A DNA stretch of 64,000 bases from JAAXKN01 sp050258815 (GTDB taxonomy: Bacteria; Bacteroidota; Ignavibacteria; Ignavibacteriales; SURF-24), in the NCBI GenBank assembly GCA_050258815.1, contig JBLMZM010000316.1, forward strand, positions 1 through 64,000, given 5' to 3'. Below the pieces are notes generated by a model. It did not search any database. It was not told the DNA's origin and saw nothing but the letters and a program-made list of their open reading frames with translations. The first letter of the stretch is position 1. Every line of letters starts with the position of its first letter. The position numbers were made by a program, and so were the translations under genes. Positions 34,974 to 43,483 of this stretch are shown piece by piece.

Positions 34974-35004
34974 AAAAGCCGCTCCAACAGAGCGGCTTTT
35001 TTTT
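34974..35004. terminator. Bidirectional terminator between PorV/PorQ and TPR genes
   Basis: AAAAGCCGCT (34974-34983) pairs with AGCGGCTTTT (34991-35000) and is followed by more T. It lies between convergent genes and suits both strands. Confidence 0.9.
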
Positions 35005-35012
35005 ACTATTTT

Positions 35013-36152
35013 TTATTTCCCGTATGGCTTTTCCAGGTACTGTTTTGCAAGTGTGTGTGACTGCCCGAATTCTTTAATATCCAGCAGTTCTTTATAGTTA
35101 GTTATTGCTTTATCCCTCTGGCCCAGCTGGTCATAATAGTTGCCAAGGTATAAAAGCGAATTTACTAAGAATCCGGACTTTTCCTTACGGTCAACCTTCC
35201 TCGAAAGCTGTTCACATTCCCTGAAGTAAACTATAGCCGAATCCACCTGCCCCATGAGTTTCTTATAATATCCCAGATAGTATGTGGCTTCTCTTCTTGC
35301 AACATCATTATAACCCGCATATTTCATGCTGCTTTTATCATATACATCCCTGAAAATCCTGTCTGCTACCGAATAGTCACCTTTTCTGACGTTTATCCGC
35401 CCGAAATACCGCTCGAATATTGGATTATCCGGGAATTCCCCATTCAGAAGTTTTGCAAATTCTTCTGCCTTCTGAAAATTTTCCTCAAACTGGTAATAAA
35501 GCTGCATCAGGAAATAACGCGACTCGGTTTTGGCATATTTCCCGTTAAGCGCTACATTGGTCAATTCCTTTATGCCCTTATCCTTATCACCCGAGGGAAA
35601 GAAAACCATGAGCGGCTTTATCATAGGATACTTTTGCGGAATGACTGCCGCATAATAATCATAAATACCGAACCCCAGCTGAACGTCAATATTATTCGGA
35701 TTCAGCTTGTATGCCCGGTTAACAATCGGCAAGGCTTCACGCCCGTCATCAGCAGCCTTGATCCAGCTTTCACGCATTGCCCTGAGCCTTCCCCTGAAAC
35801 CGATAGCACCGCCCTTGAAAAAAAGGGCATCAACATTTGATTCATCTTTTTCTAAGATCTGGTCGCACTGGTAGATCACGTCTTCCAGCTTTGCAAAAAA
35901 GATATCATCATAGCCTTCATTGTCCAGATCGAGCATAATCTTCCACCAGTCTATCATTGCCAGGAAGAACTTACCGGCTGGCTGGTTCGGATAATCGGCA
36001 ATTACAGACTTAAATGTCCTGTCGGCTTCATCAAACTTTATGTTGTAAATCTGTTTAATACCCTGCTCTACCCTGGAATCGAAATCCCCTGACGATTGAG
36101 AAAACAGCGTCCCGGGCAGCAGCATCAACATTAGAACAAATAATTTCTTCAA
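35013..36152 (-). CDS. Exported TPR-repeat protein
   Basis: This 379-residue protein begins with a signal peptide (MKKLFVLMLMLLPGTLFSQ). It is predicted to be periplasmic or outer-membrane associated. The body is helical with tetratricopeptide-like units: IKFDEADRTFKSVIADYPNQP (in part), NFQKAEEFAKLLNGEFPDNP, GDYSVADRIFRDVYD, GQVDSAIVYFRECEQL and GQRDKAITNYKELLDI. Between them is an atypical insert with GIYDYYAAVIPQKYPMIKPL. TPR proteins mediate protein contacts, and no enzymatic motif is visible. It follows the FN3 lipoprotein gene on the same strand, but a strong terminator separates them. No partner can be assigned. Confidence 0.7.
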   Translation of the reverse strand: MKKLFVLMLMLLPGTLFSQSSGDFDSRVEQGIKQIYNIKFDEADRTFKSVIADYPNQPAGKFFLAMIDWWKIMLDLDNEGYDDIFFAKLEDVIYQCDQILEKDESNVDALFFKGGAIGFRGRLRAMRESWIKAADDGREALPIVNRAYKLNPNNIDVQLGFGIYDYYAAVIPQKYPMIKPLMVFFPSGDKDKGIKELTNVALNGKYAKTESRYFLMQLYYQFEENFQKAEEFAKLLNGEFPDNPIFERYFGRINVRKGDYSVADRIFRDVYDKSSMKYAGYNDVARREATYYLGYYKKLMGQVDSAIVYFRECEQLSRKVDRKEKSGFLVNSLLYLGNYYDQLGQRDKAITNYKELLDIKEFGQSHTLAKQYLEKPYGK

Positions 36153-36166
36153 AGAGTACTCCCTAT

Positions 36167-36200
36167 AAAAAAACCCGGTTCAAGTATTCTAAACCGGGTT
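36167..36200 (-). terminator. Intrinsic terminator after the FN3 lipoprotein gene
   Basis: Read on the minus strand, AACCCGGTT (36200-36192) pairs with AACCGGGTT (36180-36172) around an 11-base loop and is followed by a run of T. It lies 23 bases past the lipoprotein stop. Confidence 0.9.
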
Positions 36201-36222
36201 GTAAAAGTTTCATCAAAATTGT

Positions 36223-37107
36223 TTATCTCTTCAGGACTCTCAAACCGGCAATAGGCTGGAGCTTATAGTCAAAGGTAACTGTATTATAGCTGTTACTGCC
36301 CGCCTTTCCGACACTTTTGACCCAGATCTTCACATAAATTCCGCCCTGCGTCTTAATGAGGTAAACGTTGTCGGGAGTAACCTCTAATTCATTCAGCGCA
36401 GGTTCTGCCAGCCCCTCTGCCTTATCGTAGGCGGCTTTTCCTGTACCTAATAGTGATATCAGCGTATTGTGACCGTTAGTAATACTAACCTTTGAATTAT
36501 TAGGCGAGAAAAACTTCAGCGCCGCCCCATCCATCCTGAGGTGCAGGTCAATTTTTGCGGCATTTCCCGCTGAATAAGCCAGCTGTGTGCCCAGGCCCAG
36601 GAAAGGATCCCAGCCATATCCGCTCTTTGCTGCCGATGCAATTGTGGAATATTCATCAATTGTTGCACCTGTCGTCTCATAAACACCGGCGTAAATGACC
36701 GATGTCGCCGCCTGGCTCCTGGTACCGTCACCCTTTACGGAATAAACCTTCGTTTGGTAATAAGTGGAACGGCTCGGATCCAGACTTATTACATGAAAAG
36801 CACTGTCGGTTTTGACTACCAGTGCAGAATCCGCTTTCCCAAGGTTTGTACCTACTGAATCAACTTTATTTGTAATTACATAATAACCCGCAAAATCTGC
36901 CGCAGAGTTGTCGGTGGATTTTGTCCAGGTCACCCTGGCAGCAGTTCCGGAAGCCCCGGACAATGAAACAGATATATTCGTAGGCGGAGCCAGCTGATTG
37001 CCGGGAACCGGCTGTGTGCCAGAATCAGAGCTATTACAACCGGCAGCAAAGAACAAACCCGTGATAAACAAAATTAAAAGAACAGTAACATTTTCCAACT
37101 TTCTCAT
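36223..37107 (-). CDS. Lipoprotein with a fibronectin type III domain
   Basis: About 294 residues. The N-terminus is a lipoprotein signal with lipobox FAAGC (hydrophobic run VTVLLILFITGLFFAAGC), followed by a Ser/Gly/Pro linker. Residues of about 40-145 fit a fibronectin type III fold: APPTNISVSLSG, AARVTWTKSTDNSAADFAGYYV and SRSTYYQTKVYSVKGDGTRS. The C-terminal half is a second, unrecognised beta-rich domain. The frame opens four codons upstream, but GGAGG lies 5 bases before the ATG at 37107 (MRKLENV), so that start is preferred. It is likely anchored in the outer membrane. It follows glyS on the same strand by about 88 bases; function unknown. Confidence 0.7.
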   Translation of the reverse strand: MRKLENVTVLLILFITGLFFAAGCNSSDSGTQPVPGNQLAPPTNISVSLSGASGTAARVTWTKSTDNSAADFAGYYVITNKVDSVGTNLGKADSALVVKTDSAFHVISLDPSRSTYYQTKVYSVKGDGTRSQAATSVIYAGVYETTGATIDEYSTIASAAKSGYGWDPFLGLGTQLAYSAGNAAKIDLHLRMDGAALKFFSPNNSKVSITNGHNTLISLLGTGKAAYDKAEGLAEPALNELEVTPDNVYLIKTQGGIYVKIWVKSVGKAGSNSYNTVTFDYKLQPIAGLRVLKR

Positions 37108-37194
37108 TTTTTCCTCCATTATTAGTCATTACTACATATTAAACCGGTCATAACTAATATAAAAGTCAAAATTTGCTATATTGGAAAGAAAATC

Positions 37195-38730
37195 CTAGAA
37201 ATCCAGATTTTCGTTAACCAGCTTTTTCTGGAAGTATGGCAGCAATTCATCAATTTTTACTCTTTCCTGCTGCATTGTATCCCTGTCCCTTATTGTAACT
37301 GTCTGATCCTCCAGCGTCTGGGTGTCTACGGTTATACAATATGGGGTGCCAACTTCGTCCATTCTTCTGTATCTTCTGCCAATAGCACCCTTGTCATCAT
37401 AAAAAACCCTCAAAAAGGGCCTGAGACTGCGGTCAATTTTCTCTGCTATTTCCGGCATACCGTCCTTATTGACCAGAGGCAGTATGGCTGCCTTTATCGG
37501 TGCCAGTCGCGGATTGAATTTAAGCACAGACCTTAATTCCCCGTTTACCTCTTCCTCATAATAAGCATCTATCAAAAATGCCATAAACGAACGGCTTGCT
37601 CCAGCAGATGTTTCAATTATAAATGGAATGAACTTTTCCTTGGTTTCCTCATCAAAATACAGCTGCGATTTTTTTGAGTATTCCTGGTGCCTGCTTAGAT
37701 CGAAATTTGTTCTGTTATGAATACCTTCGATCTCTCCCCAGCCAAACGGGAACAAATACTCTATGTCAGTAGCTTCCTTAGCATAGTGAGCCAGCTTGTC
37801 TTTGGGATGGTCATGATACCTAAGTTTTTCAGGTGTCATCCCAAGCGTCTTGTACCATTCCATTCTGAGGTCTTTCCAATAATCATACCATTTCTTGTCC
37901 TCTTCCGGCTTAACAAAAAACTGCATTTCCATCTGCTCAAACTCACGCGTGCGGAAAAGAAAATTCTTAGTATTTATTTCATTTCTGAAGGCCTTCCCTA
38001 TCTGCGCAATACCGAATGGCAACTTCTGCCTGCTGGAGTTCTGAACGTTCAGGAAGTTAACAAATATTCCCTGCGCCGTTTCGGGTCTTAAATAAACTAC
38101 AGCACCTGTATCTTCAACTGGACCAATAAAAGTCTTGAACATGAGGTTAAACTGACGGGCTGCGGTAAATGTACCGGCATTACCGCACTGAGGGCAGTTC
38201 AGTAATCCCAGCATTTTTGGACCAAGCTCTTTATCTTCGAGTATGGCGTTAAAAGCTTCATTTATGACGGCCTCATCCTTCAGGTTGCCCGAAGTTATTG
38301 AACTTAATTTTTCCAGAAGGGATGGCTCTTCAGCCAGCAGTTCTGAAAGTCCTTTTATGGCTTTTTCTTTCTTTTTATCCGAAATAAACTCTGCCAGGGT
38401 ATCCAGGCGGAAGCGGGCTTTGCACTGCTTGCAATCCACCATTGGATCCGTAAAATTTTCCACGTGCCCTGAGGCTTCCCATACCCTCGGATGCATGAGT
38501 ATGGCGGCATCCAGACCCTCTACATTTTTTCTGTAGGTCATGAACTTCCACCACTCTTCCTTAATATTTTTTAACAGCTCAACTCCGAGCGGACCGTAAT
38601 CCCAGCAGCCATTCAGACCGCCATAAATTTCACTTGACTGAAATACGAAGCCTCTTCTTTTTGCAAGAGAAACAATCTTCTCAACGTCATTCTGGGTTTT
38701 ATTTTGCTTTTCGATAGCTCTATCCTCCAA
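37195..38730 (-). CDS. glyS: Glycyl-tRNA synthetase, alpha2 type
   Basis: This 511-residue class II aminoacyl-tRNA synthetase is of the single-chain (eukaryote/archaea-like) type, not the alpha-beta bacterial type. It opens with VSLAKRRGFVFQSSEIYGGL and GCWDYGPLGVELL. A cysteine-bearing insertion (DCKQCKARF, later NCPQCGNAG) could hold zinc. The PETAQGIFVNF segment is followed by motif 2 (KAFRNEINTKNFLFRTREFE) and motif 3 (the IETSAGASRSFMAFLIDAYY region). The C-terminal anticodon-binding domain includes LAPIKAAILPLV and GRRYRRMDEVGTPYCITVD. Length is typical. It is monocistronic or leads the lipoprotein gene downstream. Confidence 0.96.
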   Translation of the reverse strand: MEDRAIEKQNKTQNDVEKIVSLAKRRGFVFQSSEIYGGLNGCWDYGPLGVELLKNIKEEWWKFMTYRKNVEGLDAAILMHPRVWEASGHVENFTDPMVDCKQCKARFRLDTLAEFISDKKKEKAIKGLSELLAEEPSLLEKLSSITSGNLKDEAVINEAFNAILEDKELGPKMLGLLNCPQCGNAGTFTAARQFNLMFKTFIGPVEDTGAVVYLRPETAQGIFVNFLNVQNSSRQKLPFGIAQIGKAFRNEINTKNFLFRTREFEQMEMQFFVKPEEDKKWYDYWKDLRMEWYKTLGMTPEKLRYHDHPKDKLAHYAKEATDIEYLFPFGWGEIEGIHNRTNFDLSRHQEYSKKSQLYFDEETKEKFIPFIIETSAGASRSFMAFLIDAYYEEEVNGELRSVLKFNPRLAPIKAAILPLVNKDGMPEIAEKIDRSLRPFLRVFYDDKGAIGRRYRRMDEVGTPYCITVDTQTLEDQTVTIRDRDTMQQERVKIDELLPYFQKKLVNENLDF

Positions 38731-38943
38731 ATTTTATATCCTTAAATATAGTAAAAAATAGAGATTTTTAGGACTTATTTTACTGAGTTGAAAATGTGGA
38801 ATTTATTAATTGATTTAATAATTAGTTATTGTCTCATAAATTCTTGCAGTTTAGACTTAAATAATTTATACTTATGGAAATTGATTTGAATTCAAATTAT
38901 ATTAATTAATATTTATTACCAAAGATAACTTAAGGGGGTTCAA

Positions 38944-39471
38944 GTGCTAAATTTTGTTTTTAAAAACTCATTCCCGCGGATATTAGCCTCTGCGATGGTT
39001 TTTGGCCTTTTAATTTCCTCTGTGCTTATTACTTCAGGCTGCCAGAAAAAACAGGAACAGCCCGGCGAAAAACAGAACGTACAGCAGGGCACTGCAAAAT
39101 CCGATACCACAAAGAAGCAGGATACTACAGCAAAGGGGACAGGTAAACAGACAACTACTGCGGTTGCCGTGGATTTAAAGGGTACGTGGAGCGGGAAATT
39201 TGACAAACGCGCTACTACGCTGAGAATAACCGATCAGACCGGTAATGATTTCAAGGGAAAGATTACAATAAACTACAGAGAGGTAATTAACCAGCAGGTT
39301 AGCGGTACAATAGATCCGGCTACGAATAAGGTGACCATGAAGGATCTTCTGCATAGCAGATTCATGGGAAAATATTCCGGGAAATTATCCAACGACATGA
39401 AACAGCTTTCGGGTACGTTTACCATGACCCTGGATGGATCTAAATTTGATTTTAATTTGGCAAAAAAATAA
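38944..39471 (+). CDS. Small lipoprotein of unknown function
   Basis: A 175-residue protein starting at a GTG (38944), with a G-rich stretch (AAGGGGG) just upstream. The signal ends in lipobox ITSGC, followed by a long charged linker rich in Gln, Lys and Thr (about residues 34-75: KKQEQPGEKQ, TAKSDTTKKQDTTAKGTGKQ). The C-terminal 95 residues look like a small beta-barrel (LKGTWSGKFDKRATTLRI, DFKGKITINYREV, GKYSGKLSNDM, LSGTFTMTLDG). That resembles lipocalin-like protein families that start with a G-x-W motif, but I do not recognise a specific one. It is followed after 26 bases by another lipoprotein gene on the same strand, probably one operon. Confidence 0.7.
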   Translation: MLNFVFKNSFPRILASAMVFGLLISSVLITSGCQKKQEQPGEKQNVQQGTAKSDTTKKQDTTAKGTGKQTTTAVAVDLKGTWSGKFDKRATTLRITDQTGNDFKGKITINYREVINQQVSGTIDPATNKVTMKDLLHSRFMGKYSGKLSNDMKQLSGTFTMTLDGSKFDFNLAKK

Positions 39472-39497
39472 TTAACCCAATAAAGAAAGAGGAATAA

Positions 39498-40235
39498 ATG
39501 AGAAAGTATTTAGTTTTAATGATAGGATTGCTTGTATCGGTAATGTTCTACTCCTGCAGCGATAATTCCACAACGCCTGAAACACCTGCCAAAGGCAGCC
39601 TTTACATTACATCTACACCATCAGGCGCCCAGATATGGAGCAATGGCACAAATACAAATAAGGTAACTCCCGACAGCCTTACGAACCTTGATGCCGGAAC
39701 CTATTCTATTACGCTTAAATCCCAGGGCCTGAATGATACTACGTTTACGGCTACAGTCTCAGCCGGCCAAAAGACCACATATAATGTGCGTTTTTCAGTC
39801 TCTACACAGACATTTACACAAAAAATCTATGAGACAATAGGTACATCGGCACAGCAGCCCAGCGGGTTACAATTATCTACCGGCCAGGCTTATGGTATAT
39901 CTTCATCGGATAAATCAAAAGTTGACCTCTATTATTCCAGCAATGGATTTGTAGTTGCTTCGGCCGATCTGGCTACAGGCTTATCCAGACAGACTTACTT
40001 TAAAATAGGAAGCTCGACCAATTTTAGCGATACCGTTTCTGCACCTGTACAGCAAAGCTCATGGGTCAAAAGCTTCAAGGATACAGAGACAAACTATGTA
40101 TTTGTTTATGACAACGACCAGCATTACTCAAAGCTGCAGATCACAAACAGGGGCGGCGGCACACCTGGTAACCCTGCATGGGTTGAGGTAAAATGGATCT
40201 ATAACAAACAGGCCGGCGATAGAAGATTCCAGTAA
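39498..40235 (+). CDS. PEGA-domain lipoprotein
   Basis: This 245-residue lipoprotein has a signal with lipobox FYSC after MRKYLVLMIGLLVSVM. A PEGA domain follows at about residues 33-100: GSLYITSTPSGAQIWSNG, TPDSLTNLDAGTYSITLK and TTYNVRFSV. PEGA domains are surface-exposed beta modules found in many envelope proteins. The remaining 140 residues form an unrecognised beta-rich domain ending with a Trp/Tyr-rich strand. GAGGAAT precedes the ATG. It shares a probable transcript with the preceding lipoprotein and ends at the terminator at 40254-40283. Confidence 0.78.
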   Translation: MRKYLVLMIGLLVSVMFYSCSDNSTTPETPAKGSLYITSTPSGAQIWSNGTNTNKVTPDSLTNLDAGTYSITLKSQGLNDTTFTATVSAGQKTTYNVRFSVSTQTFTQKIYETIGTSAQQPSGLQLSTGQAYGISSSDKSKVDLYYSSNGFVVASADLATGLSRQTYFKIGSSTNFSDTVSAPVQQSSWVKSFKDTETNYVFVYDNDQHYSKLQITNRGGGTPGNPAWVEVKWIYNKQAGDRRFQ

Positions 40236-40253
40236 GTAATAATGTAATTTCAT

Positions 40254-40283
40254 AAAAAAACCGCACATAAGTGCGGTTTTTTT
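40254..40283. terminator. Bidirectional terminator between the lipoprotein gene and the DUF2520 gene
   Basis: AAAAAAACCGCAC (40254-40266) pairs perfectly with GTGCGGTTTTTTT (40271-40283) around an ATAA loop. The A-run and T-run on either side make it a strong terminator for both convergent transcripts, including the end of the tnaA operon. Confidence 0.93.
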
Positions 40284-40298
40284 ATTAAGTCTCTTATT

Positions 40299-41228
40299 TC
40301 AGATTGTCCCGGCAGAAATTGATTCCTTCAGTTCTCCAAGTAAAAGCTGCCTGATTTTATCATATTTTTCACGCGGTATCTGATTTTTTATCTTTGAAAT
40401 CTCGAGCAGTATTAATGACTGTGAAATATAGTTAAGAAAAAGAACATTAACCCCATTCTTACCCTCATCAGGAATTATCGATTTTGTTTTCAGCGCCCTG
40501 AGGTGGTTTTCAATGGTTTCTATATCCACTCTGTCCACCGGACCCGATAGCGCCCTGATAATGCCTTCCTTCCCTGCATTCTCCAGTGATGATCTGACGA
40601 TGGGCTTTATCATATTGATGAAATCCACACCTTCGGCCTTGCTCATATTAAAGGACTGCTGGGAATTGTACAGGTTAGCAATCAGAAAGTTGGAAGCAAA
40701 GACCCCTGCAATGTGATAGAATATCTTGTCTGCCGACTCAATATAAAATGGCTGCATGCCCATTTTTTTTGCAAGTGTTGTCAGGGAATCCTGCGTCTGA
40801 GCATCAATACTTTCAATTGCTGCATAAGCCCCGCGGATTTCAGCTGCATCCCTGGAGGGAAAAGTCTGCATAATGTGCAGAGAAGCAACTGCGGCTCCCT
40901 TATGGCGCAAAGCATCCAGCTGCAGGACGGTTTGTGAGCCTGAAAGATGAATAAACAGAGAGTTCTTAAAGTCGAGATTACATTCTGAAAGCTTCAGTGC
41001 GGTTGGAGTAATCTCGCCATCAGGCACAGCAAGAAAGAACAACCTGGTTTCTGTGGGTATTTCTGAATAATTGTCGGTATAGAACCCAATTCCGAATTTA
41101 TCTGCGAGCAGACCCGCAGACTTCCGGGTCCTGCTGACTACACAGATAATATTTTCGCTTATTTCCAGTAACGCCCTTGTAAGTGAAAAAGCAATCTTTC
41201 CCGCCCCGATTATCGCAACATCACTCAT
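40299..41228 (-). CDS. Rossmann-fold NADP-binding protein with DUF2520 domain
   Basis: A 309-residue protein. The N-terminal Rossmann domain has DVAIIGAGKIAFSLTRAL, VVSRTRKSAGLLA and LFFLAVPDGEI. The middle LFIHLSGSQTVLQLDAL and LHIMQTFPS, with the following helical part (FYHIAGVFASNFLIANLY, ALSGPVDRVDIETIENHL), fit the DUF2520 family. That family resembles ketopantoate reductase and pyrroline-5-carboxylate reductase folds; its substrate is unknown to me. It overlaps the AmmeMemoRadiSam B gene by 8 bases and is last in the five-gene operon that begins with tnaA. This links an unassigned reductase to the AMMECR1/MEMO pair. Confidence 0.82.
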   Translation of the reverse strand: MSDVAIIGAGKIAFSLTRALLEISENIICVVSRTRKSAGLLADKFGIGFYTDNYSEIPTETRLFFLAVPDGEITPTALKLSECNLDFKNSLFIHLSGSQTVLQLDALRHKGAAVASLHIMQTFPSRDAAEIRGAYAAIESIDAQTQDSLTTLAKKMGMQPFYIESADKIFYHIAGVFASNFLIANLYNSQQSFNMSKAEGVDFINMIKPIVRSSLENAGKEGIIRALSGPVDRVDIETIENHLRALKTKSIIPDEGKNGVNVLFLNYISQSLILLEISKIKNQIPREKYDKIRQLLLGELKESISAGTI

Positions 41229-42042
41229 AAATCATTGCCGAAAGATAACCCACCACTTCTGAAAAGTCTCCCGTAACATCTCCTGAGTCACTGCGGTCCA
41301 GAACTACGGCCTTCTTTTTATTAATCAGGTCAGCTGTTCTCATTGCCGCAACGATTGGACCTCCTCCGCAAGCCTCGCAGCGGTTGGTCTCCAGGTCCTC
41401 CAGCAGTGCATTATAATCAAAGCCTGCAATCCTCCTCTCTACAATTGAGTCCAGTTTATCGGCCTGCTGCTTGGTATGAAAATGTGACAGGTCCGAGCTG
41501 GCCACAATCAGCGTTCTTTCATCTACTACCTTTGCAAGCCTGTCGGAAAGTTCAAAAAGGAAGGGAGGCTTCTGATCGCCAATTACTATTGGAAGAATTG
41601 AAAATTCCTTCAGCACCATCTGCAGGAACGGAAGCTGCACTTCCAGGGCATGCTCCTGACGGTGCCCCTCTATTCCCTGGAAAATAAGTTTTGAGTCCTT
41701 TGTTATCTCTTCACGCATCTTCTTATTCACGGGAATTATGCCCAGGGGGGTTTTGTATGCATCCCCCTTGTACACAGATACTCCCGGAAAATATTCCCTG
41801 TGACTCGGAGATAAAATAACTACCGTATCATATGCTCTGTCCTTAATTGCATTATAGGCATACGCAGCCGTTCTGCCCGAATAGATATATCCGGCGTGCG
41901 GAACAACAATTGCGGCAATATCACCCGCTGACTTTTCAGTTTTTGACATATCCAGCAGGTATTTTACCTCCTCTTTCAGCTTTCGCTCATCGGCAGGATA
42001 AAACATGCCAGCTACGGCTGGCGGCCTAATCATCGTTTCCAT
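41221..42042 (-). CDS. amrB: AmmeMemoRadiSam system protein B (MEMO family)
   Basis: A 273-residue MEMO-family protein, related to human MEMO1 and to class III extradiol dioxygenases. The signatures are PPAVAGMFYPADE, VVPHAGYIYSGRTAAYAYNAI, VVILSPSHREYFPG, EHALEVQLPFLQ, VASSDLSHFHT and ANRCEACGG-like (TNRCEACGGGPIVAAM). The conserved histidines (PHAGY, SHRE, EHALE, SHFH) line a metal-site-like pocket. In bacteria MEMO, AMMECR1 and a radical SAM protein often co-occur as the AmmeMemoRadiSam system of unknown chemistry. The radical SAM member is not in this window. Its start lies inside the AMMECR1 gene (17-base overlap), so the two are translationally coupled. Confidence 0.93.
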   Translation of the reverse strand: METMIRPPAVAGMFYPADERKLKEEVKYLLDMSKTEKSAGDIAAIVVPHAGYIYSGRTAAYAYNAIKDRAYDTVVILSPSHREYFPGVSVYKGDAYKTPLGIIPVNKKMREEITKDSKLIFQGIEGHRQEHALEVQLPFLQMVLKEFSILPIVIGDQKPPFLFELSDRLAKVVDERTLIVASSDLSHFHTKQQADKLDSIVERRIAGFDYNALLEDLETNRCEACGGGPIVAAMRTADLINKKKAVVLDRSDSGDVTGDFSEVVGYLSAMIYE

Positions 42043-42607
42043 GTTTCTGATTCCTTATCTCTTCTTCTGAAAATACGCTGGCGGTAAAAAGGTTCATCTT
42101 TAATTTTCGCTTCCGCCACAAATCCGAAGGTAACCCCGCTTTCTCACAAAGCGCGGAGAGAAATTCATCCTTATCCATGTTGTGTTCAACCGGTACCTGG
42201 GGCAGCAATAATGCCCTTCTGCCCAAATCCTCCAGAATGACGCCATGCCTGCCAAGTATTATATCATCATAACTGTTCATCTTAAAGGGAGGAGATAACA
42301 CAGATATTTCTATCTCAACATCATCCAGCTCCTCTTTCTGCAATGAAGTAAAGCGCGGATCATTCACTGCGGCTCTTCTTGCAGCATCACAAACGGTCTG
42401 GAAGAGAGTATTATCCGAGATTATGAAACCGATGCATCCCCTGAGCGAGCCGTTCTTTGTAAGCGTCACAAAGGCGCCTGCATGCAGTTTAAGATTCGGA
42501 TACTCGCTGTAATCCACTTCGGGCACATTGCCTCCGGTAAAGTAGGTCCTGATGGACTCACGTGCAGCCTGTATGAGAATCTTTTTTTCTTTTTCCGATA
42601 ATTCCAT
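42026..42607 (-). CDS. amrA: AmmeMemoRadiSam system protein A (AMMECR1 domain)
   Basis: A 193-residue AMMECR1-domain protein. Signatures are ARESIRTYFTGG, the central AFVTLTKNGSLRGCIGFI (the LRGCIG hexapeptide is the family hallmark), AARRAAVNDPRFTSLQ, IEISVLSPP, GRHGVILEDLGRRALLLPQVP and CEKAGLPSDLW. AMMECR1 proteins have no proven enzymatic function; the invariant LRGCIG cysteine suggests catalysis or binding. It lies directly upstream of, and overlapping, the MEMO gene and 23 bases downstream of the DUF4905-like gene, in the tnaA operon. Confidence 0.93.
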   Translation of the reverse strand: MELSEKEKKILIQAARESIRTYFTGGNVPEVDYSEYPNLKLHAGAFVTLTKNGSLRGCIGFIISDNTLFQTVCDAARRAAVNDPRFTSLQKEELDDVEIEISVLSPPFKMNSYDDIILGRHGVILEDLGRRALLLPQVPVEHNMDKDEFLSALCEKAGLPSDLWRKRKLKMNLFTASVFSEEEIRNQKHGNDD

Positions 42608-42630
42608 TCTTCTTTACCCTTAAGCCATTA

Positions 42631-43455
42631 TCATACTATTTCGGAAACAATTATTTCCTTTTTCTCCTTTAATATAAACACGAGGTTATGTTTCATAAAA
42701 AAAGAATCTGGGACAAATGAATTTGCCCCTGAATTCAGTACTTCATCATAAATGAGTTCTTGTGTGTGTAGATCAGCTGCCAGGAATCTGTTAACCAGCG
42801 TCCTGTCTGAGAGCCTCTCATAATAATTAAAAAGAAGAACATTCCCGTACCTTACAAACTCAACATTTCCTTCAATATTCAATCCCACTGTAAATTTATC
42901 AATTATTACCTTTATTTCAATGTCATGAATTTTATCCGGGAAATATGTATTGGGGAAAAGATAATCCCTGTACTGCGCTTCTTCGTCGATACTATCCCTT
43001 ATCAGGTTAATTCCCTCCGGGTCATTTCCCAGTTCCTCCACCAGTTCGCCCGAAAGGTAGTCGAGGGCATAAAACTCCCTGGTTTCAAACTTCTGCCTGA
43101 AGCCGTACATCCTGTCATCATGCATAAAAAGGAACAACACCGAATCAGAGTGCCAGAGAATTTTTTGCTGACTGATGTCAAAGGCAATGATCTCCTTGTG
43201 GCCCGGCATGTCCGGTTTTGCATACTTGTGGAAGTAAATAACATCCTTGTAAACCGCCTCAATTCCAATCCAGAATTTTTCCTCAAGCTGAAGGTTCCTG
43301 AAAATATCCCTGCCGCTTGCTGCATCCAGGCAGTTGAAGTAAGCCTGTTTTTTTTCAATATCCCTGTCTTCAACAATGAGTTTGTTGGATTCAGAGATCA
43401 GAAGCCTGAAGAGCTGCCTGTTATTGGTATAGATATATTTTTTATTAATTTTCAT
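42631..43455 (-). CDS. DUF4905-like protein of unknown function
   Basis: About 274 residues with no signal peptide. Repeated strands such as KQAYFNCLDAASGRDIFRN, FWIGIEAVYKDVIYFHKYA, KEIIAFDISQQKILWHSD and EFYALDYLSGELVEELG look like PQQ/WD-type propeller blades. The opening and the FWIGIEAV segment recall the Bacteroidota family DUF4905, an assignment from memory and only moderately sure. The frame opens at a TTG (43497) inside tnaA, where AAGG is too close to act. The ATG at 43455 (MKINKKYIYTNN) is preferred. It is the second gene of the tnaA operon. Role unknown. Confidence 0.6.
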   Translation of the reverse strand: MKINKKYIYTNNRQLFRLLISESNKLIVEDRDIEKKQAYFNCLDAASGRDIFRNLQLEEKFWIGIEAVYKDVIYFHKYAKPDMPGHKEIIAFDISQQKILWHSDSVLFLFMHDDRMYGFRQKFETREFYALDYLSGELVEELGNDPEGINLIRDSIDEEAQYRDYLFPNTYFPDKIHDIEIKVIIDKFTVGLNIEGNVEFVRYGNVLLFNYYERLSDRTLVNRFLAADLHTQELIYDEVLNSGANSFVPDSFFMKHNLVFILKEKKEIIVSEIV

Positions 43456-43483
43456 TCGTATCTGCTTCTTTTTGTTTTTAGTA

